A stretch of DNA of 6,476 nt from Clostridiales bacterium (GTDB lineage Bacteria > Bacillota > Clostridia > Oscillospirales > Oscillospiraceae). Shown piece after piece: positions 1 through 5,464 of the stretch (the first letter of the stretch is position 1; every line of letters begins with the position of its first letter). The stretch is from NCBI GenBank assembly GCA_021205375.1, contig JAJPXR010000038.1, positions 1-6,476 on the forward strand. Direction: 5' to 3'. The notes under the pieces are model-generated. The model saw nothing but the letters and a program-made list of their open reading frames with translations. It searched no databases and had not been told where the DNA came from. Both the position numbers and the translations under genes were made by a program.

Positions 1-35
1 AACGAACGGACAGGGGAGAAGGGGAAAGCGCGCCG

Positions 36-1136
36 TCAAAAACCGTTGGCGTCGAACATCTGGGCCAGATAGCGTCCCCGCACCCGCCAGTCGGCGGCGG
101 CGGCATAGGCGGTGCGCCGCCGGGCGAAGGCGTCGCCGTCCTCCTCCAGAGCCAGAGTGCAGGCGCTGATAAACTCAATGTCAAAATGGGCGGTGTAGAC
201 TACGTCAGCGTAGAAAGGCTCGCTGTTGCCGAAAAGCATCGTCACAATGGGCTTACCGGAGGCCAGGTACTGATAAAGCTGCTCCGAAGCCAGGAGCGGC
301 GCAGGGTCCCGCTCGTCCAGCAGGGTAAAGCACACGTCAAATCCCGCCAGATACCGGGGCAGAGAGGGGAGGGACTTCTCCCCCAGGAAGAACACGTTTT
401 TCTGCTTGCGCATGGCGGAATAGCCGGGGTTCTGCCGGGAGACGGGACCCACAAAGACGAAGCTCCACTCCGGGTGGGCCATGGCCGCCTGATACGCGGG
501 ACCGAGTTGGGTGAAGTCGTCCACCCGCCCCAAATAGCCGAAGATGGGCTGTGGGATGCGGGACAGGTCCGCCGGGGCGGAGGGATATACGGCGGCAGCC
601 TGGGAGAACAGTGGGTAGTCCACCCCGTTGGGTAGCAGGGCCACGTTGTCGCTGTACTGGCTCAGCCGGTCCTGTAGCTGCTCCGAAGCGGCAAAGACCA
701 CATCTGCTTCTCCGGCCAGCGTCGCCTCCCACTCCGGGGGGAACTGGGGCCAGTCTCGGTCGCAGTCGTAAAGCAGACCGCCGCACTCCGGCAGCAGATA
801 GGCCAGCTCCACCTGGTCGGGGCAGCGGAGCCACAGCACCGAGCGGTCGAAGCCCTGCTCCTCCATGCACTGGCGGATGAAGGCGGCGTTTTGCCTGCTC
901 CGCCGGGCGATGCGGGCGGGAGCCTCCTCGTTTGCGGGGACGCTGGCGGGCAGAGTGAAAGCCAGCACCTGCTCCGCCACCCTGCCGCCCTCTCTGGGGC
1001 GGCGCAGGCTGGAAAAGCGGGACTGGGCAGGCTCAAAAAACAGCACCTCCGCCTGGGGGAGCCATCGAACCAGATTCCCGATCCGGTTTGCCCCCTCGCC
1101 CCAGGGGAGATGGGAGACACAGATGATTTGAGCCAT
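36..1136 (-). CDS. GT-B fold glycosyltransferase, family 1/4-like (TuaH-like)
   Basis: A 366-residue cytosolic or membrane-associated sugar transferase, probably acting on a cell-envelope or exopolysaccharide glycan; acceptor and donor cannot be read from the sequence. Seen: an N-terminal Rossmann-like strand (MAQIICVSHLPWGEG), a YDCDRDWPQF segment at residues 123-132 resembling the YDC-xx-D region of TuaH-type teichuronic acid transferases, LPNGVD at 168-173, YLGRVDD at 201-207 opening the C-terminal nucleotide-sugar domain, FVGP at 228-231, and E285...YLASGKPIV at 290-298, the usual donor-binding region of GT4 enzymes. The start at 1136 is chosen because GGAGG (1146-1150 as complement) lies 9 nt upstream; the frame stays open another 28 codons but without a ribosome site or family similarity. 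No transmembrane segment is visible. It is divergent from the PAP2 gene; its own promoter is not clear. Family assignment is firm, TuaH likeness is recollection. Confidence 0.92.
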   Translation of the reverse strand: MAQIICVSHLPWGEGANRIGNLVRWLPQAEVLFFEPAQSRFSSLRRPREGGRVAEQVLAFTLPASVPANEEAPARIARRSRQNAAFIRQCMEEQGFDRSVLWLRCPDQVELAYLLPECGGLLYDCDRDWPQFPPEWEATLAGEADVVFAASEQLQDRLSQYSDNVALLPNGVDYPLFSQAAAVYPSAPADLSRIPQPIFGYLGRVDDFTQLGPAYQAAMAHPEWSFVFVGPVSRQNPGYSAMRKQKNVFFLGEKSLPSLPRYLAGFDVCFTLLDERDPAPLLASEQLYQYLASGKPIVTMLFGNSEPFYADVVYTAHFDIEFISACTLALEEDGDAFARRRTAYAAAADWRVRGRYLAQMFDANGF

Positions 1137-1191
1137 AGGACAGCACCTCCCAATGCCGGTAAATTTTTTGTAAACGAAAAGCAAAATGGAA

Positions 1192-1220
1192 TGGACAGGG
1201 GGCCGCCCCTGTTGTATCAT
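1192..1220 (+). promoter_or_regulatory. Sigma-A promoter of the PAP2 gene with dyad in the spacer
   Basis: TGGACA (1192-1197) and TATCAT (1215-1220) each match the sigma-A consensus at 5 of 6 positions and are separated by exactly 17 nt, about 30 nt before the PAP2 start. A perfect 7-bp inverted repeat, ACAGGGG (1195-1201) and CCCCTGT (1206-1212) around GCCG, overlaps the -35 end and most of the spacer. It could be an operator for a dimeric repressor or activator; this is inference. Confidence 0.72.
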
Positions 1221-1250
1221 GACAGCAGTTGTTTTGCCAGGAGGTCACGT

Positions 1251-1811
1251 ATGTTCGCATTCTTTCAACAGTTGGACGGAAACGTACTGCTCTTTTTGCA
1301 GGAGCATCTGCGCTGCGCCCCGCTGTCTCTGTTCCTGATCCCGCTGACCATCTTCGGCGGCTGCGGGACCATGTGGATCATTCTCTCGGTGCTGCTCCTG
1401 TTCCGGCCCGATACCCGCAAGGCGGGGTGGATGGCGCTGCTGTCCCTGTTGCTGTGCTACATCTTCAACGACCTGATTTTGAAGGAGCTGGTGCAGCGGT
1501 CCCGGCCCTTCTGGGTCATCCCGGAGCTGACCACCCTGGTGGCGGAGCCAACCTCGTACTCCTTCCCGTCGGGCCACGCCTGCTCTTCCTTCGCGGCGGC
1601 CCACACCTACTGGATGGGCCTGAAAGAGAAGCGGTTCCGGTGGCTGCGGTGGGTGACAATGGCGCTGGCGGCGCTGATGGCCTTCTCCCGACTCTATGTA
1701 GGGGTCCACTACCCCACGGACGTGCTGGCTGGGTGCCTGGTGGGGTTCGTGGGCAGCGGTATCATTTGGAAGCTGCTCAACCGCCGATATGACGCGATTG
1801 TCAGCCGTTAG
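1251..1811 (+). CDS. PAP2-superfamily membrane phosphatase (undecaprenyl-PP phosphatase-like)
   Basis: A 186-residue integral membrane protein of the type 2 phosphatidic acid phosphatase superfamily; members hydrolyse lipid phosphates such as undecaprenyl pyrophosphate or phosphatidylglycerol phosphate at the outer face of the membrane. The three signature motifs are complete: K78-x6-R85-P86, P106-S-G-H109 (within SFPSGHACSS), and S146-R147-x5-H153-x3-D157 (SRLYVGVHYPTD), with H109 and H153 the expected catalytic pair. Hydrophobic helices lie about residues 25-50, 58-76, 110-123, 131-149 and 158-175. Start 1251 has AGGAGG (1239-1244) 6 nt upstream and follows a promoter at 1192-1220. The last residues V-S-R and the TAG stop fall inside the heptamer repeat that begins at 1800, so the native C-terminus may have been replaced by repeat sequence. 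The exact lipid substrate is not determinable; family assignment is very secure. Confidence 0.96.
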   Translation: MFAFFQQLDGNVLLFLQEHLRCAPLSLFLIPLTIFGGCGTMWIILSVLLLFRPDTRKAGWMALLSLLLCYIFNDLILKELVQRSRPFWVIPELTTLVAEPTSYSFPSGHACSSFAAAHTYWMGLKEKRFRWLRWVTMALAALMAFSRLYVGVHYPTDVLAGCLVGFVGSGIIWKLLNRRYDAIVSR

Positions 1812-1827
1812 CCGTTAGCTCTTAGCT
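1800..1827 (+). repeat. Left heptamer array (4 units)
   Basis: Four head-to-tail 7-nt units starting at 1800, 1807, 1814 and 1821, consensus GTTAGC(C/T); the first reads GTCAGCC and the last CTTAGCT. TAG triplets at 1809, 1816 and 1823 fall in three different frames because the unit length is not a multiple of three. The first of these is the stop of the PAP2 gene. Confidence 0.85.
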
Positions 1828-1943
1828 TTGTGGTCCTTTGCTTTTACGTGCTGCGCTTACCGTTTGCATCCCCTTAGAACCGGAAGATTTCGCGCTCAGT
1901 TTCCTTTTTTAGCAGTGCGATTTGGACTGGTAGCGCCTGACTA

Positions 1944-1981
1944 CAGGGAAAAGCGTAGCTTCGGAAGTGCCGCTTGACGGC
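1944..1981 (+). repeat. Structured repeat core, copy A
   Basis: A 38-nt segment identical at 30 positions to 6248-6285. The last 20 nt (CGGAAGTGCCGCTTGACGGC, 1962-1981) are exact and contain a small GCCG/CGGC stem-loop. The first half forms AAGC-GTA-GCTT (1951-1961), whose pairs differ from copy B in a compensatory way. Confidence 0.8.
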
Positions 1982-1984
1982 AAT

Positions 1985-2012
1985 AGCTAATGACTAACAG
2001 CTAACAGCTCAC
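1985..2012 (-). repeat. Right heptamer array (4 units, inverted)
   Basis: On the minus strand, four 7-nt units start at 2012, 2005, 1998 and 1991: GTGAGCT, GTTAGCT, GTTAGTC and ATTAGCT. They mirror the array at 1800-1827. TAG triplets again fall in all three frames; the one at 2003-2001 ends the lyxose isomerase-like gene. Confidence 0.85.
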
Positions 2013-2690
2013 TTGCGGATACTCGCTGCACAGCAGCCGATAAGGCGGCTCGTCCTCCTCGACGGTGGGGAACCGTCCAACAGGCGGATTGAAGCGGTTG
2101 TCGGTGTTGTCGTCGTTGCACTGGCTGACCTCGCCCAGCAGCACCGGCCCCGTCCCCGGTTCCACGGTGAAGTCGTGGTACAGCCGCTGCTGAATGTGAA
2201 TGCTCTCGCCGGGCGTCAGCTTGATTTGCGTCCCGGCGGGGACGGTGAATGTCCGTCCGTCACAGTGGACGGTCACCGGGCTGCTGTCGTCGATTTCCTC
2301 ATCAGGAAGAGAGTTGTACACCCGAATGAGGACGTTGCCACCGCCCCGGTTGATGATGTCCTCGGTCTTGTACCAATGGAAGTGGTTCGGGGAATACTGC
2401 CCCTCCTTTAAATAGAGCAGCTTTTCCGCGTAGACCTTGGGGTAACGCTCCGGCATGGAGCGGTTTCCGTTGCGGATGGTGATGAGGGAGAAGCCGATTT
2501 TGTCGAAGTCGCCGCTGCCGTAGTCGGTGATGTCCCAGCCCAGCATACAGTCCCGGACTTCGTCGTACTCGTGGCCCTTTTCCAACCACTCCTCCGGGGT
2601 GAAGTGGCAGAAGGGCGGCAGGTAGCAGTGCTCCCGCGCACACATGGCCTCCATCTCCCGGAGTGCCCGGTTTATCTCGCTGCGTTTCAT
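2001..2690 (-). CDS. D-lyxose ketol-isomerase family cupin
   Basis: A 229-residue protein that looks like the D-lyxose isomerase family (Lyx_isomer cupins, as in Bacillus YdaE and the E. coli O157 enzyme), metal-dependent cytosolic enzymes interconverting D-lyxose and D-xylulose, and often D-mannose and D-fructose. Seen: an N-terminal helical part opening MKRSEINRAL, the diagnostic NHFHWYKTEDIINRGGGN block at about 102-119 with likely metal ligands H103, H105 and E110, and a second cupin strand with H172 (QQRLYHDF). Length matches the family. Start 2690 is chosen because GAGG lies 8 nt upstream and family similarity begins there; the open frame continues upstream only as a shadow of the DUF1292 gene. 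It starts 13 nt after that gene's stop, so it is the last gene of the ruvX operon. No sugar kinase or transporter is nearby. Its final V-S-C and TAG are encoded by the repeat end at 1985-2012. Substrate is inferred. Confidence 0.9.
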   Translation of the reverse strand: MKRSEINRALREMEAMCAREHCYLPPFCHFTPEEWLEKGHEYDEVRDCMLGWDITDYGSGDFDKIGFSLITIRNGNRSMPERYPKVYAEKLLYLKEGQYSPNHFHWYKTEDIINRGGGNVLIRVYNSLPDEEIDDSSPVTVHCDGRTFTVPAGTQIKLTPGESIHIQQRLYHDFTVEPGTGPVLLGEVSQCNDDNTDNRFNPPVGRFPTVEEDEPPYRLLCSEYPQVSC

Positions 2691-2703
2691 CGCTTTTGCC
2701 TCA

Positions 2704-3003
2704 TTACAGCTCGAAGCTGGACCCGCCGAAGTCGAAGGCGTCCAGGTTTTTGATTTGGAACAGGTCAAAGACCGCCTGCTCCAGGTCCTCGTCATTGACC
2801 GGGGCGTAGCTCTCCGCCTTCTGGTCGTCCTTGCCCACCAGCCGGAGGATGGCCACATCTCCCTCGTGGTCGTCGGCGGGCAGGAAAATGCCGAACGCCT
2901 CCCGATTGTACTCCACCATGTCCAGCAGCTCATAGGTCTGCACGTTGCCCATCGGGTCCTCCAGGTTCAGCAGGACCCGGTTGTTGTTTGTATCCAGCAT
3001 CAT
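2704..3003 (-). CDS. DUF1292 family protein (YrzB-like)
   Basis: A 99-residue acidic protein of the DUF1292 family, whose molecular role is unknown. Seen: the family's opening pattern of a short beta-rich stretch (NRVLLNLEDPMGNVQTYELLDMVEYN, broken here as NRVLLNLEDP at 8-17 and ELLDMVEYN at 25-33), followed by FGIFLPAD (37-44), VAILRLV (50-56) and a DEDLEQAVFDLF helix (71-82). A phenylalanine- and glycine-rich acidic tail ends it. The start at 3003 overlaps the ruvX stop as ATGA (3003-3000), implying translational coupling; GGAGG sits 10 nt upstream. A second ATG follows directly but is further from the ribosome site. The pairing with ruvX is conserved in Firmicutes, usually together with alaS and ireB, neither of which is seen here. 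Confidence 0.93.
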   Translation of the reverse strand: MMLDTNNNRVLLNLEDPMGNVQTYELLDMVEYNREAFGIFLPADDHEGDVAILRLVGKDDQKAESYAPVNDEDLEQAVFDLFQIKNLDAFDFGGSSFEL

Positions 3004-3440
3004 AATTGGGTTTCCTCCCGTTCTCTCTGGTTACGCTTGTGTCCCAGATATCCCTCTAAAATCAGTGTGGCCGCCACAGCGTCCACCGTCTGCTTCCGCT
3101 TTTTGCCCCGGCGTCCGTTTTCCGACAGAATGCGGTGGGCGTCCACCGTGGTCAGGCGTTCGTCCCACAGGGTCAGGGGCAGGCCCGTCCGCTCCCGCAG
3201 GATGGCCGCCAGCGCCTCGCTTTTGGCGGCGCGCTCGCCAAGGGTGTCGTTCATGTTTTTGGGGTAGCCCAACACCAGCTCGTCCACCTGATGCTCTGAG
3301 ATGAGGTTCAGCAGTTGCTCCACTACCACCTCCTGCTTTCGGCTGAAAATGACGGTGGTGTACCCGGCCAGCAGCCCTGTGGGGTCGGAGACGGCGACCC
3401 CCGTTCGGGCGTCTCCGTAGTCAATGGCCATAACGCGCAT
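3000..3440 (-). CDS. ruvX: RuvX/YqgF putative pre-16S rRNA nuclease / Holliday junction resolvase
   Basis: A 146-residue RNase H-fold nuclease of the YqgF/RuvX family, assigned to 5'-end maturation of 16S rRNA in E. coli and, in other species, to Holliday junction resolution. Seen: the first-strand acidic residue D7 in MAIDYGDARTGVAVSDP, LGYPKNMNDTLGERA (57-71) as the central loop, D93-E94-R95-L96-T-T as the second catalytic site, and KQTVDAVAA with D120 as the third acidic residue. Length fits the family (about 135-150). Start 3440 has AGGAGGG about 7 nt upstream; an open extension of 19 codons lacks a ribosome site. It is the first gene of a three-gene operon behind a sigma-A promoter at 3475-3504, and overlaps the DUF1292 gene by 4 nt. 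Divergent from cysE. Confidence 0.97.
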   Translation of the reverse strand: MRVMAIDYGDARTGVAVSDPTGLLAGYTTVIFSRKQEVVVEQLLNLISEHQVDELVLGYPKNMNDTLGERAAKSEALAAILRERTGLPLTLWDERLTTVDAHRILSENGRRGKKRKQTVDAVAATLILEGYLGHKRNQREREETQL

Positions 3441-3474
3441 GGGCGTTCCCTCCTGTTTTCGTGCTCTGCGTACT

Positions 3475-3504
3475 ATTGTAACATTCTTACTAAGCATTTG
3501 TCCA
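3475..3504 (-). promoter_or_regulatory. Sigma-A promoter of the ruvX operon
   Basis: On the minus strand TGGACA (3504-3499, 5/6) and TACAAT (3480-3475, 5/6) are separated by 18 nt, about 35 nt upstream of the ruvX start. Nothing operator-like is seen around it. Confidence 0.7.
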
Positions 3505-3577
3505 CCTGAAAATGCCGGTTCATGGGGCAGCGGTCAAACAAAATGGCAATTACCCACTAACCTACTCGTAAAACCAG

Positions 3578-3606
3578 TTGACAAAACGCGGAAAACCGCC
3601 TATAAT
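3578..3606 (+). promoter_or_regulatory. Perfect-consensus sigma-A promoter of cysE
   Basis: TTGACA (3578-3583), 17 nt, then TATAAT (3601-3606): both hexamers and the spacing match the sigma-A ideal exactly. Transcription should start near 3612-3614, giving a leader of about 66 nt. The spacer contains a perfect inverted repeat GCGG-AAAA-CCGC (3588-3599). An ideal promoter suggests strong basal transcription, with control placed either on the dyad or on the leader. Confidence 0.88.
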
Positions 3607-3625
3607 CGTAACAACAGCAAAGTAC

Positions 3626-3670
3626 ACGGGAAGGGGAGCCGCGTGACGGTTCCTTTCCGTTCAGGGGAGG
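3626..3670 (+). promoter_or_regulatory. cysE leader with two mutually exclusive hairpins
   Basis: In the leader RNA, 3626-3634 (ACGGGAAGG) can pair with 3652-3660 (CCTTTCCGT) by 9 bp with one G-U, enclosing an inner AGCCG/CGGTT stem (3637-3641 with 3647-3651). The same CCTTTCC (3652-3658) can instead pair with the ribosome site GGGGAGG (3664-3670) by 7 bp with two G-U pairs and a 5-nt loop. The first fold frees the ribosome site and the second hides it. No known riboswitch or T-box consensus is recognised. Switching is inference from base-pairing only. Confidence 0.4.
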
Positions 3671-3678
3671 TCGTTCCT

Positions 3679-4623
3679 ATGTCCACGGATATGGAGTCCA
3701 AAATCAAAGGCATTGTGGACTATATCGTGGCCGACGCGGAGAGCGAGCATCGGCTGAAAAATCTGTCCATCCACTTGCAGCCCGACAAGCGCGTCATCAT
3801 CGGGATTCTGGAAAAGCTGCAAATCATCCTCTTTCCCGCTCACTTCGGCAGCAAAAAAGTCAGCGAGTTTGCCGTCAAATACGAGCTGGGTGGGCTGGTG
3901 GAGGAGGTCTACTCCGACTTGACAGACCAGATCACCCTGGCCCTGCTCCACAGCGAGGAATACGCCGACCTGCCCAAGCGGGAGCGCAAGCAGGTGGCGG
4001 CTGGGTTGACGGAGCAGTTTTTAGACACCCTGCCCCGGCTGCGGGACTACCTGAAAATGGACATTCAGGCGGGCTTCGAGGGAGACCCCGCAGCCTTCAA
4101 CACCGACGAGATCATCTTCTCCTACCCCGGTTTCTACGCCATTATGGTCAACCGGCTGGCCCACGAGCTGCACCTGCTGAAGGTGCCGCTGATCCCCCGC
4201 ATCATGACGGAGCACGCCCATGGTCAGACTGGCATCGACATCCACCCCGGCGCCACCATCGGGCGGTACTTCTTCATCGACCACGGCACCGGCGTGGTCA
4301 TCGGGGAGACCACCACCATCGGCGACCGGGTGAAAATCTACCAGGGCGTCACCTTGGGCGGCCTGTCCACACGGGCGGGGCAGGGCCTGCGCAACGTCAA
4401 GCGCCATCCCACCATCGAGGACGACGTGACCATCTACTCCAACGCCTCCATTTTGGGAGGTGAGACGGTCATTGGCAAGGGCTGCGTCATCGGCGGCAAC
4501 GCCTTTATCACCCAGTCCGTCCCGCCCCATACGCGGGTCAGCATCCGCACTCCGGAGCTGCTGTATAAGCCCGATGAGTTCTGTGTCACCGACCAGAGCG
4601 AGTATTGGACCTACGAGATTTGA
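3679..4623 (+). CDS. cysE: Serine O-acetyltransferase, long EpsC-type
   Basis: A 314-residue cytosolic enzyme that makes O-acetyl-L-serine from serine and acetyl-CoA, the committed step of cysteine synthesis. Seen: a long helical N-terminal half (about 1-170), as in the EpsC/long serine acetyltransferases, then left-handed beta-helix hexapeptide repeats from about 185 (IDIHPGATIGRYFFIDHGTGVVIGE at 186-210, split here as IDIHPGATIG and IDHGTGVVIGE), VTLGGLS (224-230), and VIGKGCVIGGNAFITQSVPPHT (264-285, ending in the typical VPPHT turn). H162 (NRLAHEL) and H202 (IDHGTG) correspond by alignment to the two catalytic histidines of E. coli CysE (158 and 193). Start 3679 has GGGGAGG (3664-3670) 8 nt upstream; an in-frame GTG at 3643 lies inside the leader hairpin and is less likely. 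It has a perfect promoter, no cysK next to it, and ends at a bidirectional terminator. Confidence 0.97.
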   Translation: MSTDMESKIKGIVDYIVADAESEHRLKNLSIHLQPDKRVIIGILEKLQIILFPAHFGSKKVSEFAVKYELGGLVEEVYSDLTDQITLALLHSEEYADLPKRERKQVAAGLTEQFLDTLPRLRDYLKMDIQAGFEGDPAAFNTDEIIFSYPGFYAIMVNRLAHELHLLKVPLIPRIMTEHAHGQTGIDIHPGATIGRYFFIDHGTGVVIGETTTIGDRVKIYQGVTLGGLSTRAGQGLRNVKRHPTIEDDVTIYSNASILGGETVIGKGCVIGGNAFITQSVPPHTRVSIRTPELLYKPDEFCVTDQSEYWTYEI

Positions 4624-4638
4624 TTGCTATGTAACGAG

Positions 4639-4683
4639 AAAACGAGCTATCCCAGGTATTTCCGCCTGAAATAGCTCGTTTTT
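4639..4683. terminator. Bidirectional intrinsic terminator between cysE and hypB
   Basis: A 12-bp stem AAAACGAGCTAT (4639-4650) with ATAGCTCGTTTT (4671-4682), closed further by CAGG/CCTG (4653-4656 with 4665-4668). A T-run follows on the + strand (4679-4683), and the leading A-run gives TTTT on the minus strand, so it can end both cysE and the convergent hypB transcript. Confidence 0.9.
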
Positions 4684-4695
4684 GATTTGCAAATC
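4684..4695. repeat. 12-bp perfect palindrome GATTTGCAAATC
   Basis: A self-complementary 12-mer between the terminator and the hypB stop codon (4700-4702). It may be a protein-binding site or chance; too short and loopless to act as a terminator. Confidence 0.4.
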
Positions 4696-4699
4696 ACGT

Positions 4700-5362
4700 T
4701 TACCGGTTCCCCAGCTTTTCTTCTACCTTGTCCGTCAGCCAGGCCACGAACGGCTCCATGCCCTCGCCGGTGCGGGAGGACACCGGAAACACCCGGACGT
4801 TGGGGTTCACGCCCTTGGCGTTGTCCGTCACCCGCTGGGGGTCGAAGTCGAAGTAGGGGAGCATATCGTACTTGTGCAGCACCAGCCCGTCGCAAGTGGC
4901 GAACATCAGGGGGTATTTCTCCACCTTGTCGTCCCCCTCCGGGATGGACAGCACCGCCACACGGAAGTCCTCGCCAATGTTGAACTCGGCGGGGCAGACC
5001 AGATTGCCGATGTTCTCCACGAAAATCACGTCCAAATCGTCCAGAGAGAACAGGGGCAGGATGTTCTGGATGGACATGGCCTCGATGTGGCAAGCCCCTT
5101 GGGTCTGGAGTTGGACGCAGGGGACGCCCATGCCCTGCATGGTCTCCGCGTCGATTTGCCCGGCGATGTCGCCCTCGATGACGCCCACCCGGTAGCGGGG
5201 GGACAACGCTCGGATGAGGCCCATGATGAGGTTGGTTTTCCCCGCGCCGGGGGACCCCATCACGTTGACCAGACAGACCTGCTTCTGGGCCAGCAGGTCC
5301 TTGACCGACTGGCTGACATCCTCGTTCCACTCCATGACCTGCTTGACGACCTTGATTTCCAT
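4700..5362 (-). CDS. hypB: Hydrogenase/urease nickel incorporation GTPase HypB
   Basis: A 220-residue cytosolic SIMIBI-class GTPase that, with HypA, delivers nickel to [NiFe]-hydrogenase (and in some bacteria urease). Seen: Walker A GSPGAGKT (36-43), GVIEGDIAGQIDAET (60-74) as the switch I region, C91-H92 (GACHIEA) as the conserved metal site at the dimer interface, ENIGNLVCP (116-124) with C123 as the second conserved metal cysteine, and the base-recognition position LHKYDMLPYFDFD (162-174), where the usual N/T of NKxD is H163. The N-terminus lacks the CxxCGC and histidine-rich regions of the E. coli and rhizobial forms, so this is the short type. Start 5362 has GGAGG 7 nt upstream. No hypA, hypC-F or hydrogenase gene is in the window. 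Transcribed from its own promoter, ending at the terminator at 4639-4683. Confidence 0.97.
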   Translation of the reverse strand: MEIKVVKQVMEWNEDVSQSVKDLLAQKQVCLVNVMGSPGAGKTNLIMGLIRALSPRYRVGVIEGDIAGQIDAETMQGMGVPCVQLQTQGACHIEAMSIQNILPLFSLDDLDVIFVENIGNLVCPAEFNIGEDFRVAVLSIPEGDDKVEKYPLMFATCDGLVLHKYDMLPYFDFDPQRVTDNAKGVNPNVRVFPVSSRTGEGMEPFVAWLTDKVEEKLGNR

Positions 5363-5411
5363 TGTTCCGCCTCCATAGGGCCCCGTGGGACCACTCGTTC
5401 AAATTCAAGAT

Positions 5412-5440
5412 ATTATACCATCGGAAAAAGGAAAACACAA
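5412..5440 (-). promoter_or_regulatory. Extended -10 promoter of hypB
   Basis: On the minus strand a perfect TATAAT (5417-5412) is preceded by TGG, giving the TGnTATAAT extended -10. The -35 position at 17 nt, TTGTGT (5440-5435), matches only 3 of 6, as is common with an extended -10. It lies about 50 nt upstream of the hypB start. Confidence 0.68.
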
Positions 5441-5464
5441 GACGTTTTCAAAGTATTTTGTCTG

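Larger units (their letters stand above)
1800..2012. mobile_element. MITE-like short repeat element with heptamer-array ends
   Basis: A 213-bp interval between convergent genes with matching inverted ends: four tandem 7-nt units at 1800-1827 on the + strand and four at 2012-1985 on the - strand, 22 of 28-29 positions matching when the ends are aligned. The interior (1828-1984) has no credible ORF and contains a 38-nt segment (1944-1981) that recurs at 6248-6285. No transposase and no convincing target-site duplication is visible. Short length, inverted ends and a second related copy suggest a non-autonomous interspersed repeat, but mobility is inferred. The stop codons of both neighbouring genes lie inside its ends. 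Confidence 0.6.

Noticed and set aside
186..635. Plus-strand open frame of 149 codons in the glycosyltransferase
   Set aside because: Antisense shadow without recognisable motifs; the minus frame carries clear glycosyltransferase motifs.
1137..1220. 28-codon N-terminal extension of the glycosyltransferase
   Set aside because: The extension crosses the intergenic promoter region and the internal ATG at 1136 has a well-placed GGAGG.
1800..2012. CRISPR-like array
   Set aside because: Repeats are 7 nt, tandem without spacers and inverted between ends; no cas genes.
2691..2933. Upstream extension of the lyxose isomerase-like frame
   Set aside because: It lies in another frame of the DUF1292 gene and shows no family similarity; the ATG at 2690 is preceded by GAGG.
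3505..3678. T-box or SAM riboswitch upstream of cysE
   Set aside because: The leader from the mapped promoter is only about 66 nt and lacks T-box or S-box conserved sequences.
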